Below are positions 56,557 to 64,000 of a DNA stretch of 64,000 nucleotides, one piece after another. Position numbers and translations under genes: made by a program. The DNA lies in contig NZ_JAAAKW010000003.1 in the NCBI RefSeq assembly GCF_009905615.1, positions 310,001-374,000 of the forward strand. The letters are read 5' to 3'. The stretch's first letter is position 1. Each line of letters starts with the position of its first letter. The stretch comes from Pseudomonas sp. SLFW. Its GTDB lineage: Bacteria; Pseudomonadota; Gammaproteobacteria; Pseudomonadales; Pseudomonadaceae. Below the pieces are notes generated by a model that did no database searches, was not told the DNA's origin, and worked only from the letters and a program-made list of their open reading frames with translations.

Positions 56557-57875
56557 ACGTTGCCTTTTTTCGCGGCGTCGGCGCTGGCCGATTCACCGGA
56601 CTCCTTGGACGGTTGCCCTTGCAGTTTTTCGCCCGGCGTCACCGGCACGTCCTTGCTGTCGTTGACCACTTCCACCGTACTGCCGTCTTTCAGGCGGTCG
56701 GTGCCTTCCAGCACCACGCGGTCGCCAGCGGCCAGGCCTTCTGTGATCACGGTGGCGTTTTCATCGCTCGGCCCGGTTTTCAGCGGACGGATGCGGACTT
56801 TCTTGTCGCCGTCCATGACGTAGACGAAGGTGCCGTTGACCCCGAACTGCACCGCCGCAGACGGGACCAGCACGACGTTTTTCAGGGTGGTGGCCAGCAG
56901 GCGGGCGTTGACGAACTGATTGGGGAACAGCGCTTCGTTGTCGTTATCGAAGCGGGCCTTGAACTTCAGGGTGCCGGTGGTGATGTCGATCTGGTTATCG
57001 ATGCTCGCCAAAAAACCCTTGGCCTGCAATTTCACGTCGCCCCGGTCCCACGCTTCGACCAGCAGTTTTTCACCGGTGCGGTAATGGCTGATCACGTCCG
57101 GCAGGTCTTTTTCCGGCAGGGTGAAATTGACGGAGATCGGCTTGGTCTGGGTGATCACAGCGAGTGCCGTGGTGTCGTTGGCCGCCACCAGGTTGCCGAC
57201 GTCCAGTTGGCGCAGGCCGATGCGGCCGGAGATCGGTGCACGGATCTGGGTGAAGTCGAGGTTGAGTTTGGCGTCGCCGACGGCGGCCTGATTGGTCTTG
57301 ATGGTGCCCAGATATTGGCCCACCTGGGACTCGGCGGTGTCCAGCGTCTGCTTGGCGATGCTGTCTTCTTTATAGAGGTCGCGATACCGCTGGACGTCGA
57401 TCTGCGCGTTTTTCAACAGCGCCTGATTCTGCATCAGCGTGCCTTCGGCCTGCTGAAGGGCGATCTGGTAGCTGCGTGGGTCGATGACCGCGAGCAAATC
57501 ACCGGCCTTTACTTGCTGGCCTTCCTGGAAGTTAATCTTCATCAGTTCACCCGCCACCCGGCTGCGGACGTTGATGGTGTTGAGCGCGGTGACGGTGCCC
57601 AGCGCCTTATAATAGATCGGGAAATCACCGGTGCTCGCCGGGGCGACGCGGACCGGCACAGGTCCGGTGGAACCGCCGAAGCCAGGCCGTGGCGCGCCGG
57701 TCTTGCCCGTGCCGCTACGACCCGAGCCTCTGTGGGCCTGTTCGCTCTTTTGCGCCGTCGCGTCGGTCTTGGCTGCCGAGCCGGGCCAGAAATGCCAGCA
57801 AACGGCGGCAACAATCACTAAGACCAACAGGCTGATCAGCCAGCGACGGGAACTGCGAGGAGCGGACGATTGCAT
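56553..57875 (-). CDS. muxA: RND periplasmic adaptor MuxA-like
   Basis: 440 residues from ATG 57875; the in-frame TTG at 57911 would add twelve residues and is unlikely. N-terminal anchor ([20 protein letters not shown]), a basic/Gly-rich linker, the lipoyl half-motif [20 protein letters not shown], then an alpha-hairpin and barrel with [14 protein letters not shown]. First gene of the operon muxABC-opmB. A basic, disordered C-terminus ([20 protein letters not shown]) follows the last domain. Confidence 0.92.
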   Translation of the reverse strand: MQSSAPRSSRRWLISLLVLVIVAAVCWHFWPGSAAKTDATAQKSEQAHRGSGRSGTGKTGAPRPGFGGSTGPVPVRVAPASTGDFPIYYKALGTVTALNTINVRSRVAGELMKINFQEGQQVKAGDLLAVIDPRSYQIALQQAEGTLMQNQALLKNAQIDVQRYRDLYKEDSIAKQTLDTAESQVGQYLGTIKTNQAAVGDAKLNLDFTQIRAPISGRIGLRQLDVGNLVAANDTTALAVITQTKPISVNFTLPEKDLPDVISHYRTGEKLLVEAWDRGDVKLQAKGFLASIDNQIDITTGTLKFKARFDNDNEALFPNQFVNARLLATTLKNVVLVPSAAVQFGVNGTFVYVMDGDKKVRIRPLKTGPSDENATVITEGLAAGDRVVLEGTDRLKDGSTVEVVNDSKDVPVTPGEKLQGQPSKESGESASADAAKKGNV

Positions 57876-57993
57876 GAATAAAAAGACCAGAGTGCGCGGG
57901 AGGCTGAACAATAAGCATAGTTAGGTGCCAAGCAAAGGGCCTTTACCGGCAATTTACCCAACGCTCACGTGGCTAACGTGCTGAACTGCAAAT

Positions 57994-58020
57994 GAAAACG
58001 GCCTGATCGAGTCAGGCCGT
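57994..58020 (-). terminator. Intrinsic terminator of tpx
   Basis: On the minus strand after tpx: 9-bp perfect stem ACGGCCTGA/TCAGGCCGT (58012-58020 and 57998-58006), 5-nt loop, then TTTTC. The remaining 120 bp to muxA are AT-rich and must hold the mux promoter; no box could be assigned. Confidence 0.8.
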
Positions 58021-58071
58021 CTTGTGTTGCGAAGTATTACCGGTAACGGTCCGGCAATACCTGGCAGCGTG

Positions 58072-58572
58072 TTACTTGAGAACGGACAGCGCCGCGTCGT
58101 AGTTCGGCTCCTGACCGATTTCCGGCACCAGCTCGCTGTGCAGGACGGTGTTGTTTTCGTCCAGCACCACGACCGCACGGGTGGTCAAGCCGACCATTGG
58201 GCCGTCAGCGATGGCAACGCCGTAGTTCTCCAGGAACTCGGCGCCGCGCATGGTGGACAGGTTTTTCACGTTTTCCAGCCCTTCGGCGCCGCAGAAACGG
58301 GCCTGAGCGAACGGCAGGTCAGCCGAAATGCACAGCACGACGGCATTGTTCAGGTCATTGGCCTGGGCGTTGAATTTGCGCACCGAGGTGGCGCAGGTCG
58401 GGGTGTCGACGCTTGGGAAGATGTTCAGCACTTTGCGCTTGCCAGCAAAGGTGTCCAGGGTGACGTCAGACAGGTCGGCGCCGACCAGTTTGAAGGCCGG
58501 GGCCTTGCTGCCGACTTTTGGCAGTTCGCCGCTGATTTGTACCGGGGAGCCTCTACGAGTCACTTGAGCCAT
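58072..58572 (-). CDS. tpx: Thiol peroxidase
   Basis: Atypical 2-Cys peroxiredoxin of the Tpx group, 166 residues: reduces H2O2 and organic peroxides using thioredoxin. Peroxidatic Cys60 in [16 protein letters not shown], resolving Cys94 in [17 protein letters not shown]; a third Cys (81) is present. AAGGACTC upstream of the ATG. Single gene with its own terminator. Confidence 0.95.
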   Translation of the reverse strand: MAQVTRRGSPVQISGELPKVGSKAPAFKLVGADLSDVTLDTFAGKRKVLNIFPSVDTPTCATSVRKFNAQANDLNNAVVLCISADLPFAQARFCGAEGLENVKNLSTMRGAEFLENYGVAIADGPMVGLTTRAVVVLDENNTVLHSELVPEIGQEPNYDAALSVLK

Positions 58573-58695
58573 GAGCTGAGTCCTTATTCTGAGGTGGCAG
58601 GTTCGGTGTACGACAAGACCGGAAGTTAACCACGAAACCGGTTAGCGACCTACCGGTATACACGAAAATGTTGCCGATTGAGGTGTCGGGCACGG

Positions 58696-59613
58696 TCAGT
58701 CCGCGGGTTTGTCCAGCAGGCCCGGCGTGGCACACAATTCGACCATCCAGTCGACGAACACCCTCACCCGCCGCGACATCTGGCGGTGCGCCGGGTACAG
58801 CGCGGTGAGGGGCAATCGGGGCTGAGGATGATCGCTCAACACTTCGACCACTTCGCCGCGCTGCAAGGCCTCGGCGGCGTGATACCAGGGCGTCTGCACC
58901 AGACCGTAGCCCGCCGCGCACGCCGCCAGATAGCCGTCGGCGCTGTTGGTCGCCAGGGTCTTGGGCAAGCTGAGCTCCTGATCCCTGCCGTCAATGACGA
59001 ATTCGAGCCCATAGCGTTTACTCGATGTCGCGGAAAAATATTCGATGACCTTGTGCCGCTTCAGGTCCTCCAGGGTCAGCGGCGTGCCGTGACGTTCCAG
59101 GTACGCCGGGCTGGCGCACACCACTTGCCGCATCTGTGCCAACGGGCGCGCCACCAGCGAATGGTCCAACGCCTGCCCGCCCCGGATCACGCAATCGACG
59201 CCGTCGCGAATCAGGTCCACCGGTCGATCGCTCACGCCCACTTCCATCTCCAGACCGGGATAACGCTCCGTAAAGGCTGGCAGCGCAGGCATGAGGATCA
59301 GCCGCCCCACGCCCGACGGCATGTCCACCCGCAGCACGCCTTCCGGGGCTTTGGCGCTGGAGGAAAAGATCGACTCGGTGTCGTCCAGGTCATTGAGCAG
59401 GCTGACGCAGCGCTCGTAATACGCCTGCCCGTCGGGCGTTGGCGTGACTTGCCGGGTGGTGCGCCGAAGCAACTGCACGCCGAGGTGCGCTTCGAGCTGT
59501 TTGATCAAGATCGTCACTGACGCCCGAGGCATGTGCAGGCTGTCGGCAGCCTTGCCGAAACCGCCCAGGTCGACAATGCGGGTGAACGCGCGCATGGCAT
59601 TGAAACGGTCCAT
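58696..59613 (-). CDS. LysR-type transcriptional regulator
   Basis: 305 residues from ATG 59613; the frame stays open upstream across the divergent gene, which is a shadow. HTH: MDRFNAMRAFTRIVDLGGFG, LHMPRASVTILIKQLEAHLG. Effector domain includes LRVDMPSGVGRLILMPALP and VIRGGQALDHSLVARPL, typical of the DsdC/AaeR-like subgroup with short-chain redox targets. The adjacent divergent aldo/keto reductase gene (132-bp gap) is the likely target. Confidence 0.9.
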   Translation of the reverse strand: MDRFNAMRAFTRIVDLGGFGKAADSLHMPRASVTILIKQLEAHLGVQLLRRTTRQVTPTPDGQAYYERCVSLLNDLDDTESIFSSSAKAPEGVLRVDMPSGVGRLILMPALPAFTERYPGLEMEVGVSDRPVDLIRDGVDCVIRGGQALDHSLVARPLAQMRQVVCASPAYLERHGTPLTLEDLKRHKVIEYFSATSSKRYGLEFVIDGRDQELSLPKTLATNSADGYLAACAAGYGLVQTPWYHAAEALQRGEVVEVLSDHPQPRLPLTALYPAHRQMSRRVRVFVDWMVELCATPGLLDKPAD

Positions 59614-59745
59614 CGTGGCTCCGGCGGTCAGGGATTGTTTAGAAAAAGCCAACAGTGAAAGCACTTTTAGCCGGTTTATCCCGCCTCTGTCGAGGGGCAC
59701 CATGGGTGAGTCTTGAAACCGTTCGACATTCAAAAGGAACGCAGC

Positions 59746-60741
59746 ATGCAAACGCGTCAACTGGGCAAAAACGGACCTCAGGTATCGGCCGTCGGGCTGG
59801 GCTGCATGGGCATGACCGATTTCTACACCACCGGCGGCGACACACAGGAAGCCATTGCGACGATTCACCGCGCGCTGGAACTGGAGGTCACGCTGTTCGA
59901 CACCGCCGACATGTACGGCCCGCACACCAACGAAGAACTGCTGGGCAAGGCACTGGTCGGCAAGCGGGATCAGGCGTTCATCGCCAGCAAGTTCGGCATC
60001 GTGCGCACCCCGGGGGATGCCGGTGCCCGTGGCGTCGACGGCAGCCCGGAATACATTCGCAACGCCATCGATGGCACGTTAAAGCGATTGAAGATCGACA
60101 CGCTGGATTTGTACTACCAGCACCGGATCGATCCGAAGATTGCCATCGAAGAATCGGTGGGCGCCATGGCCGAGCTGGTCAAGGCCGGTAAAGTCCGTTA
60201 CCTGGGGCTGAGCGAAGCGTCGGCGGCCACGCTGGAACGCGCGCACAAGGTCCATCCGATTGCCGCCCTGCAGACCGAATACTCGCTATGGAGCCGGGAG
60301 CCGGAAGAAAACGGCGTGCTGGAAACCTGTCGCAAACTGGGCATCGCGTTCGTGCCCTACAGCCCGTTGGGCCGTGGCTTCCTCACCGGCACCCTGAAAA
60401 GCCCCGACGACTTCGCGGCCGACGACTACCGCCGCAGCAGCCCGCGTTTTCAGGGCGAGAACTTTGCGAAAAACCTTCGGTTGGTGGAAAAGGTCCAGCA
60501 ACTGGCGGCGGACAAAGGCATCAGTGCGGGGCAACTGGCATTGGCTTGGGTGCTGGCCCAGGGCAACGACGTGATCCCGATCCCAGGGACCAAGCAGCGT
60601 AAATACCTGGAAGAAAACGCAGCAGCGCTGGACGTGAAGCTTAGCGCCGGTGAGTTGCAGGCGCTGAAGGATTTGTTCCCGGTGGAAGCGGTGTCCGGTG
60701 GGCGGTATCCGGAAGCGGCGATGAAGTTGGTGAATGGTTAG
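59746..60741 (+). CDS. Aldo/keto reductase
   Basis: NADPH-dependent oxidoreductase, 331 residues from ATG 59746 (AAGGAA upstream). The catalytic tetrad is visible: Asp52 and Tyr57 (FDTADMYG), Lys82 (IASKFGI) and His126 (YYQHRID). The cofactor-phosphate site near [19 protein letters not shown] is the usual AKR signature. Similar to YajO/Tas-type or AKR11/13 proteins that detoxify aldehydes. Probably controlled by the divergent LysR protein. Confidence 0.92.
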   Translation: MQTRQLGKNGPQVSAVGLGCMGMTDFYTTGGDTQEAIATIHRALELEVTLFDTADMYGPHTNEELLGKALVGKRDQAFIASKFGIVRTPGDAGARGVDGSPEYIRNAIDGTLKRLKIDTLDLYYQHRIDPKIAIEESVGAMAELVKAGKVRYLGLSEASAATLERAHKVHPIAALQTEYSLWSREPEENGVLETCRKLGIAFVPYSPLGRGFLTGTLKSPDDFAADDYRRSSPRFQGENFAKNLRLVEKVQQLAADKGISAGQLALAWVLAQGNDVIPIPGTKQRKYLEENAAALDVKLSAGELQALKDLFPVEAVSGGRYPEAAMKLVNG

Positions 60742-60750
60742 CAGTGAGCA

Positions 60751-60844
60751 CCTGTGAGAGTGAGCTTGCCCGCGATGGCGGTGTGTCAGGCACCTATTGT
60801 GGTGTCTGGCACACCGCCATCGCGAGCAAGCTCACTCCTACAGG
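60751..60844. repeat. REP-like dyad, class 2
   Basis: 35-bp arms at 60751-60785 and 60810-60844, reverse complements with about three mismatches (core gagcttgcccgcgatggcgg), 24-bp spacer, filling the gap between two convergent genes. A different REP family from the class 1 unit, but of the type widespread in P. fluorescens-group genomes. No separate terminator is seen. Confidence 0.85.
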
Positions 60845-60855
60845 CTTGCTGACAC

Positions 60856-63800
60856 TCAGAAATCCCGTTTGTAGAAAATATCCAGCGAACTCGCCACGCC
60901 GCTTGCCGCTTCCAAATACACCTTCTTGCTCAGCAAATACCGTAACGCGATGGTATTCGCCGGTTCGAACACCCCTACGCCATACCGCAAGCTCAGTTTG
61001 TCGGTGATCTTGCCGCTGGCGACGACGGACGTTTTGTCGCCACTGCCGGAGGTGTCGAGGTCGAAGTCCTTGATGCCCAGCCCTGACGCCAGTTTCCCCG
61101 CCGTGGACGACCCGCCTGCCAAGCCCAGGGCCAACGCGGCCTGGGCCATCATGTTGCTGTCTTCGCCGTTGGTGCTCAGCGGACGGCCCAGCACCAGGTA
61201 CGACAACGCCTGTTCCTGACTCATCGCCGGTTCCGAAAACACCGTGGTCGTCGGCTGTTCGGCGCTGCCGGTGAGGCGAATGCCCGCAATCACGTCATCG
61301 GTCTGACGAATCGCTTCGATGTCCAGATACGGCTGGTCCACCGGGCCCGCAAACAGCAGCCGCGCCTTGCGGATGGTCAGGCGCTGGCCGTACGCGCGGT
61401 AGCGGCCGTCGTTCAGGTTCAGTTCCCCTCGGGTGTCGAGGTTGTCGCCGATGTGCACGTGCCCTGCCAGATTGGCTGTCAGCCCAAAGCCGGTGAAGCT
61501 CAGCTTCTCTTGCCCCACCTCGACGTTGACGTCCATGGCAATGGCCATCGGCGGTTTGCCCTCCTTGGTCTGCGCACCGACGATCACCGTGTCGTCGGAG
61601 ACCTTGACCGTGGACGGCGGCAACTGGCGCACCGTGATCTCCCCTTTGGGGATCAGCACTTTGCCGGACACCGCCAGTCGATCCCCTTGCAGGGTGATCT
61701 TCAAGTCGGGCGCGGCTTCGAGCTTGGCATAAGGCTCGACCGTGATCGGCAAATGCGAACCTTGCAGGCTGACATCGACATTCAGCGCCTCCGCCCAGCC
61801 GATGTGTCCGCCAATGCTGCCCTGCCCGGTCGGGCCGCTGTTCCAGTTGCCCTTCAGTTGCACGTTCTCGCCCGCAATCAGCGCCTGAACATTGAGTTTC
61901 TCCAGGCTGACGGGCAGTTCCGGTCCGGACACTTCGCCGTCGCTCAAAGTGACGTTGCCGTTGACCTGCGGCGCCAGGAGACTGCCGGTGATGCGTCCAT
62001 TGCCGTTGAGCTTGCCGTTGAGCTTCTCGATCATCGGCACGAAGGGTCTGGCCACCGACACGTCCAGCCCGCTCAGGGTGAAGTCGCCACTGACGGGCTT
62101 GTTCTTGCCCAGAGGATCGATGCTCAAACTGGCGAGCAGCTCTCCCAGCTTGCCGCCCCGAAAATCCAGGCGAGTGTCGACCTTTTTCGGCGTCAGGCTG
62201 CTGGTGAGTTTCAACGCCTGATACGGAAAATCCAGCCACTGGTTTTTGTCTTTCACGCGCAACGTGCCGCCGCTGGCGTCGATCACGATCTGGCCGTTAG
62301 GGCCCGATGCCGGAACGTCCAGTTGCACGTCGGCGTTGAGCGAACCCTTCCAGGCGAAATCCTTGGGCAGCCATTGCGCGAGGCTTTCCAGCGGGAATTG
62401 CTTGAGGTGGTAACGCAGGCGCGGATCAGGCATCAGGCGTTGGTCCTCGCCACACAGGCTCGCAGGCCCGGACATCCAGCAGTGGGCGCCGAAGTTGATC
62501 TTGCCGTCCGCCAGCCGCTCCAGCTTCGCCGGTTGTTGCAGCTTCCAGTCCTGGCCGCCGGTCTGAATGTCGCCGCTGGCCAGCCGCCCGCGCCAGTTGC
62601 CTTTGTCGAGGGTGCCGTCGAGGGCAAGGGCCAGCTTGAGCAGAGGGCCTTGCAGGTCAAGCTTGAGCTGCTGTCGCTTGATGTCGCCCTGCCCGTTCAG
62701 GGTCAATGTGCCCAGCGCGGTGTCACCGGTCTGGATGCCGGTGGTTTTCAGGTCGATGTTCGCCCGCTGCGCGCCGTCGAGCTTGGCGGCCAGGGTCAGG
62801 GTTTGCAGCTTGTGAGTGTCATACGCCAACTGCGTGCCTTGCAGCGCCAACTGACCTTGCGGGGCCTGCAGCGTGCCCGCCAGGTCCAGACGGCCCTTGG
62901 CCTGTCCTTGCAAGCGCGGCCACAGTTGACCGAGTCGGGGCAGGCTCATGTCGAGCTGCGCTGCCAACTTCTGTTGCAGGCTGCCGGTGCCCTGTATGCG
63001 GTTGTCCCCCAGCCGAATGTCCAGCGCGCTGACCGTCCACTTGTCACCGGCGCCGTCGGCCTTGGCTTGCAGAACGGCAGGCTGTCCACGCAGGCGGCCT
63101 TTCAGGTCCAGGTCGGCGTTCAGGTTGAGCTGATCGTTCTTGAAGGCGCCTTTGCTGCGCAGCGGACCGGCCAGCGAACCGGGCAACTCGCCGACCCAGA
63201 ACGACGGGTCGAGGGCGCTGAGGTCAAGCGCGGTGTCCCACGACACGCCGTCGGCGAAACCGACGTTGACATGACCACTGGCCTTGCCCTGCCCGGCCAC
63301 CAGTTCGACTTGCGGCAGGAAAATCTGTTGCAGGTCGCCACTGAACGGGCTGCCCAATGTGAACGGCCCCGCCGGGCCTTTGAACGCCCCTGCGAAATTG
63401 CCGAGGTATTTGCCATCGGTGTAGGAGACTTCTCCGGTGAAGGTGTGAACGCTGACCTGCGGTTCGTCGATGACCGGGTACAAGCGATGCCAAGGGAAAT
63501 CCAGCCAGTCGATTTTCGCATCGGCATTCACGCCCTTCTGCCAGTCAACCTTGCCGCTCGCCTTGAAGTGCTGGGTCGGGCTGGCAGTCAGGTCCAGCGC
63601 GGCGATGTCCGCGCCTTTGGCGTCCACACGCCCTTGCAACGCCAGCGCCACGGGGCCCTGCTCTGCTGGTAGCGTCGCGTTGCCTAAGATTGCGTAGCCT
63701 TGGGCCAGATCGCCTTTGGCGTTCAGGCTCAGGCCATTGAGTTGCAGCATGTCAGGCAGGTCGGCGCTGGGCTTGAAGGCGTCGCTGGTAATGGCGACGT

Positions 63801-64000
63801 CGGCAGGCAGGTTGTCCACCAGCGGTTGCAGCTGGCCGACCAGTCTGGCGTCGATGTAGCCATGGGTCTGGGCGTTGAGGTTCAGTGTCTTCAGCAGATC
63901 GCCATTCACGTTCAGCGTCAGCGAAAGCGGCTGACCGCTCACGTCCGGCAGTTTGACCTGCCCCTCGGCGGTCAACGGCCAGTCGGCCGTGGGGTTGAGC
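60856..64000 (-). CDS. tamB: TamB (translocation and assembly module subunit), N-terminal part cut by window edge
   Basis: Large inner-membrane-anchored AsmA-like bridge protein that works with TamA in outer-membrane protein/lipid transport. About 1,047 residues are visible and the frame is open through base 64000, so the anchor and the first part lie outside. The sequence is a long run of beta-repeats (LNGQGDIKRQQLKLDLQGPL, LDLAGTLQAPQGQLALQGTQ), followed by the conserved C-terminal DUF490 domain: GELNLNDGRYRAYGQRLTIR, YLDIEAIRQTDDVIAGIRLTG, LSYLVLGRPLS and the end LDIFYKRDF. tamA would normally precede it, outside this window. Confidence 0.93.
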   Translation of the reverse strand, partial: LNPTADWPLTAEGQVKLPDVSGQPLSLTLNVNGDLLKTLNLNAQTHGYIDARLVGQLQPLVDNLPADVAITSDAFKPSADLPDMLQLNGLSLNAKGDLAQGYAILGNATLPAEQGPVALALQGRVDAKGADIAALDLTASPTQHFKASGKVDWQKGVNADAKIDWLDFPWHRLYPVIDEPQVSVHTFTGEVSYTDGKYLGNFAGAFKGPAGPFTLGSPFSGDLQQIFLPQVELVAGQGKASGHVNVGFADGVSWDTALDLSALDPSFWVGELPGSLAGPLRSKGAFKNDQLNLNADLDLKGRLRGQPAVLQAKADGAGDKWTVSALDIRLGDNRIQGTGSLQQKLAAQLDMSLPRLGQLWPRLQGQAKGRLDLAGTLQAPQGQLALQGTQLAYDTHKLQTLTLAAKLDGAQRANIDLKTTGIQTGDTALGTLTLNGQGDIKRQQLKLDLQGPLLKLALALDGTLDKGNWRGRLASGDIQTGGQDWKLQQPAKLERLADGKINFGAHCWMSGPASLCGEDQRLMPDPRLRYHLKQFPLESLAQWLPKDFAWKGSLNADVQLDVPASGPNGQIVIDASGGTLRVKDKNQWLDFPYQALKLTSSLTPKKVDTRLDFRGGKLGELLASLSIDPLGKNKPVSGDFTLSGLDVSVARPFVPMIEKLNGKLNGNGRITGSLLAPQVNGNVTLSDGEVSGPELPVSLEKLNVQALIAGENVQLKGNWNSGPTGQGSIGGHIGWAEALNVDVSLQGSHLPITVEPYAKLEAAPDLKITLQGDRLAVSGKVLIPKGEITVRQLPPSTVKVSDDTVIVGAQTKEGKPPMAIAMDVNVEVGQEKLSFTGFGLTANLAGHVHIGDNLDTRGELNLNDGRYRAYGQRLTIRKARLLFAGPVDQPYLDIEAIRQTDDVIAGIRLTGSAEQPTTTVFSEPAMSQEQALSYLVLGRPLSTNGEDSNMMAQAALALGLAGGSSTAGKLASGLGIKDFDLDTSGSGDKTSVVASGKITDKLSLRYGVGVFEPANTIALRYLLSKKVYLEAASGVASSLDIFYKRDF

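Noticed and set aside
61453..63672. 739-codon plus-strand open frame
   Set aside because: Antisense to tamB; composition is that of a shadow frame and the opposite strand has the clear TamB C-terminal domain.
1..64000. CRISPR arrays, tRNA/rRNA genes, insertion sequences or prophage
   Set aside because: No spaced direct-repeat array, transposase, integrase or structural RNA pattern was found; the repeats present are REP-like dyads.

Overview
This is a high-GC chromosomal window that reads as a fluorescent-type Pseudomonas (P. fluorescens / P. syringae lineage; species not resolvable from this sequence alone). The support is: protein content (PcaIJ, LiuABCD, MuxABC-OpmB, a PrrF-type iron sRNA, an L-2-amino-thiazoline-4-carboxylate hydrolase), two classes of Pseudomonas-style REP palindromes in gene gaps, and tightly packed operons with ATGA stop/start overlaps. 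I see no tRNA, rRNA, CRISPR, IS element, prophage or integrase.

Layout. 1-7312 (-): an RND efflux operon (adaptor, permease, second permease cut by the left edge), divergent from a Cache-type chemoreceptor (7630-9309, +). 9353-9507: REP-like repeats. 9701-11052 (+): pcaIJ, a 3-oxoacid CoA-transferase. 11130-20195 (-): a FadL-like porin and an eight-gene operon-like cluster for what looks like CoA-dependent catabolism of an aromatic acid (alpha/beta hydrolase, aryl-AMP/CoA ligase, VOC protein, FAD monooxygenase, hotdog thioesterase, thiolase, SMP-30 lactonase), divergent from a TetR regulator with two small inverted repeats in the shared promoter. 21276-23998: a LysR regulator, a threonine-dehydratase-like enzyme and its divergent AraC regulator.

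24139-30847 is a sulfur/cysteine block: an orphan sulfonate-type binding protein, cystathionine beta-synthase and gamma-lyase (translationally overlapped), a terminator, then a LysR regulator divergent from ATC hydrolase and N-carbamoyl-L-cysteine amidohydrolase. Both enzyme pairs end at L-cysteine. 31067-36720 is the leucine/isovalerate operon liuABCD behind a perfect 14-bp palindrome resembling a LiuR site; liuR and liuE are not here. 36927-41104 holds a fused indolepyruvate ferredoxin oxidoreductase divergent from an Lrp-type regulator.

41228-42190 is an iron-responsive patch: a Fur box over a promoter, a PrrF-like sRNA with a clear intrinsic terminator, a second Fur-like box, and an odd small protein that joins a sigma-70 region-4 remnant to a FecR N-terminal domain. 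Then come an M14 carboxypeptidase, a DUF3203-type small protein, a MocR-type regulator, an SDR and an MHYT-GGDEF-EAL c-di-GMP protein. 48679-57875 (-) is a second, complete RND system, muxABC-opmB, whose two permease genes are separated by a 187-bp dyad repeat. The right end has tpx, a LysR/aldo-keto reductase divergent pair, a REP dyad and the C-terminal part of TamB, cut by the right edge.

The most attractive candidate for an undescribed system is the 11-20 kb catabolic cluster, whose substrate I cannot identify. The sigma/FecR mini-fusion next to PrrF and the ATC/transsulfuration block are also worth attention.
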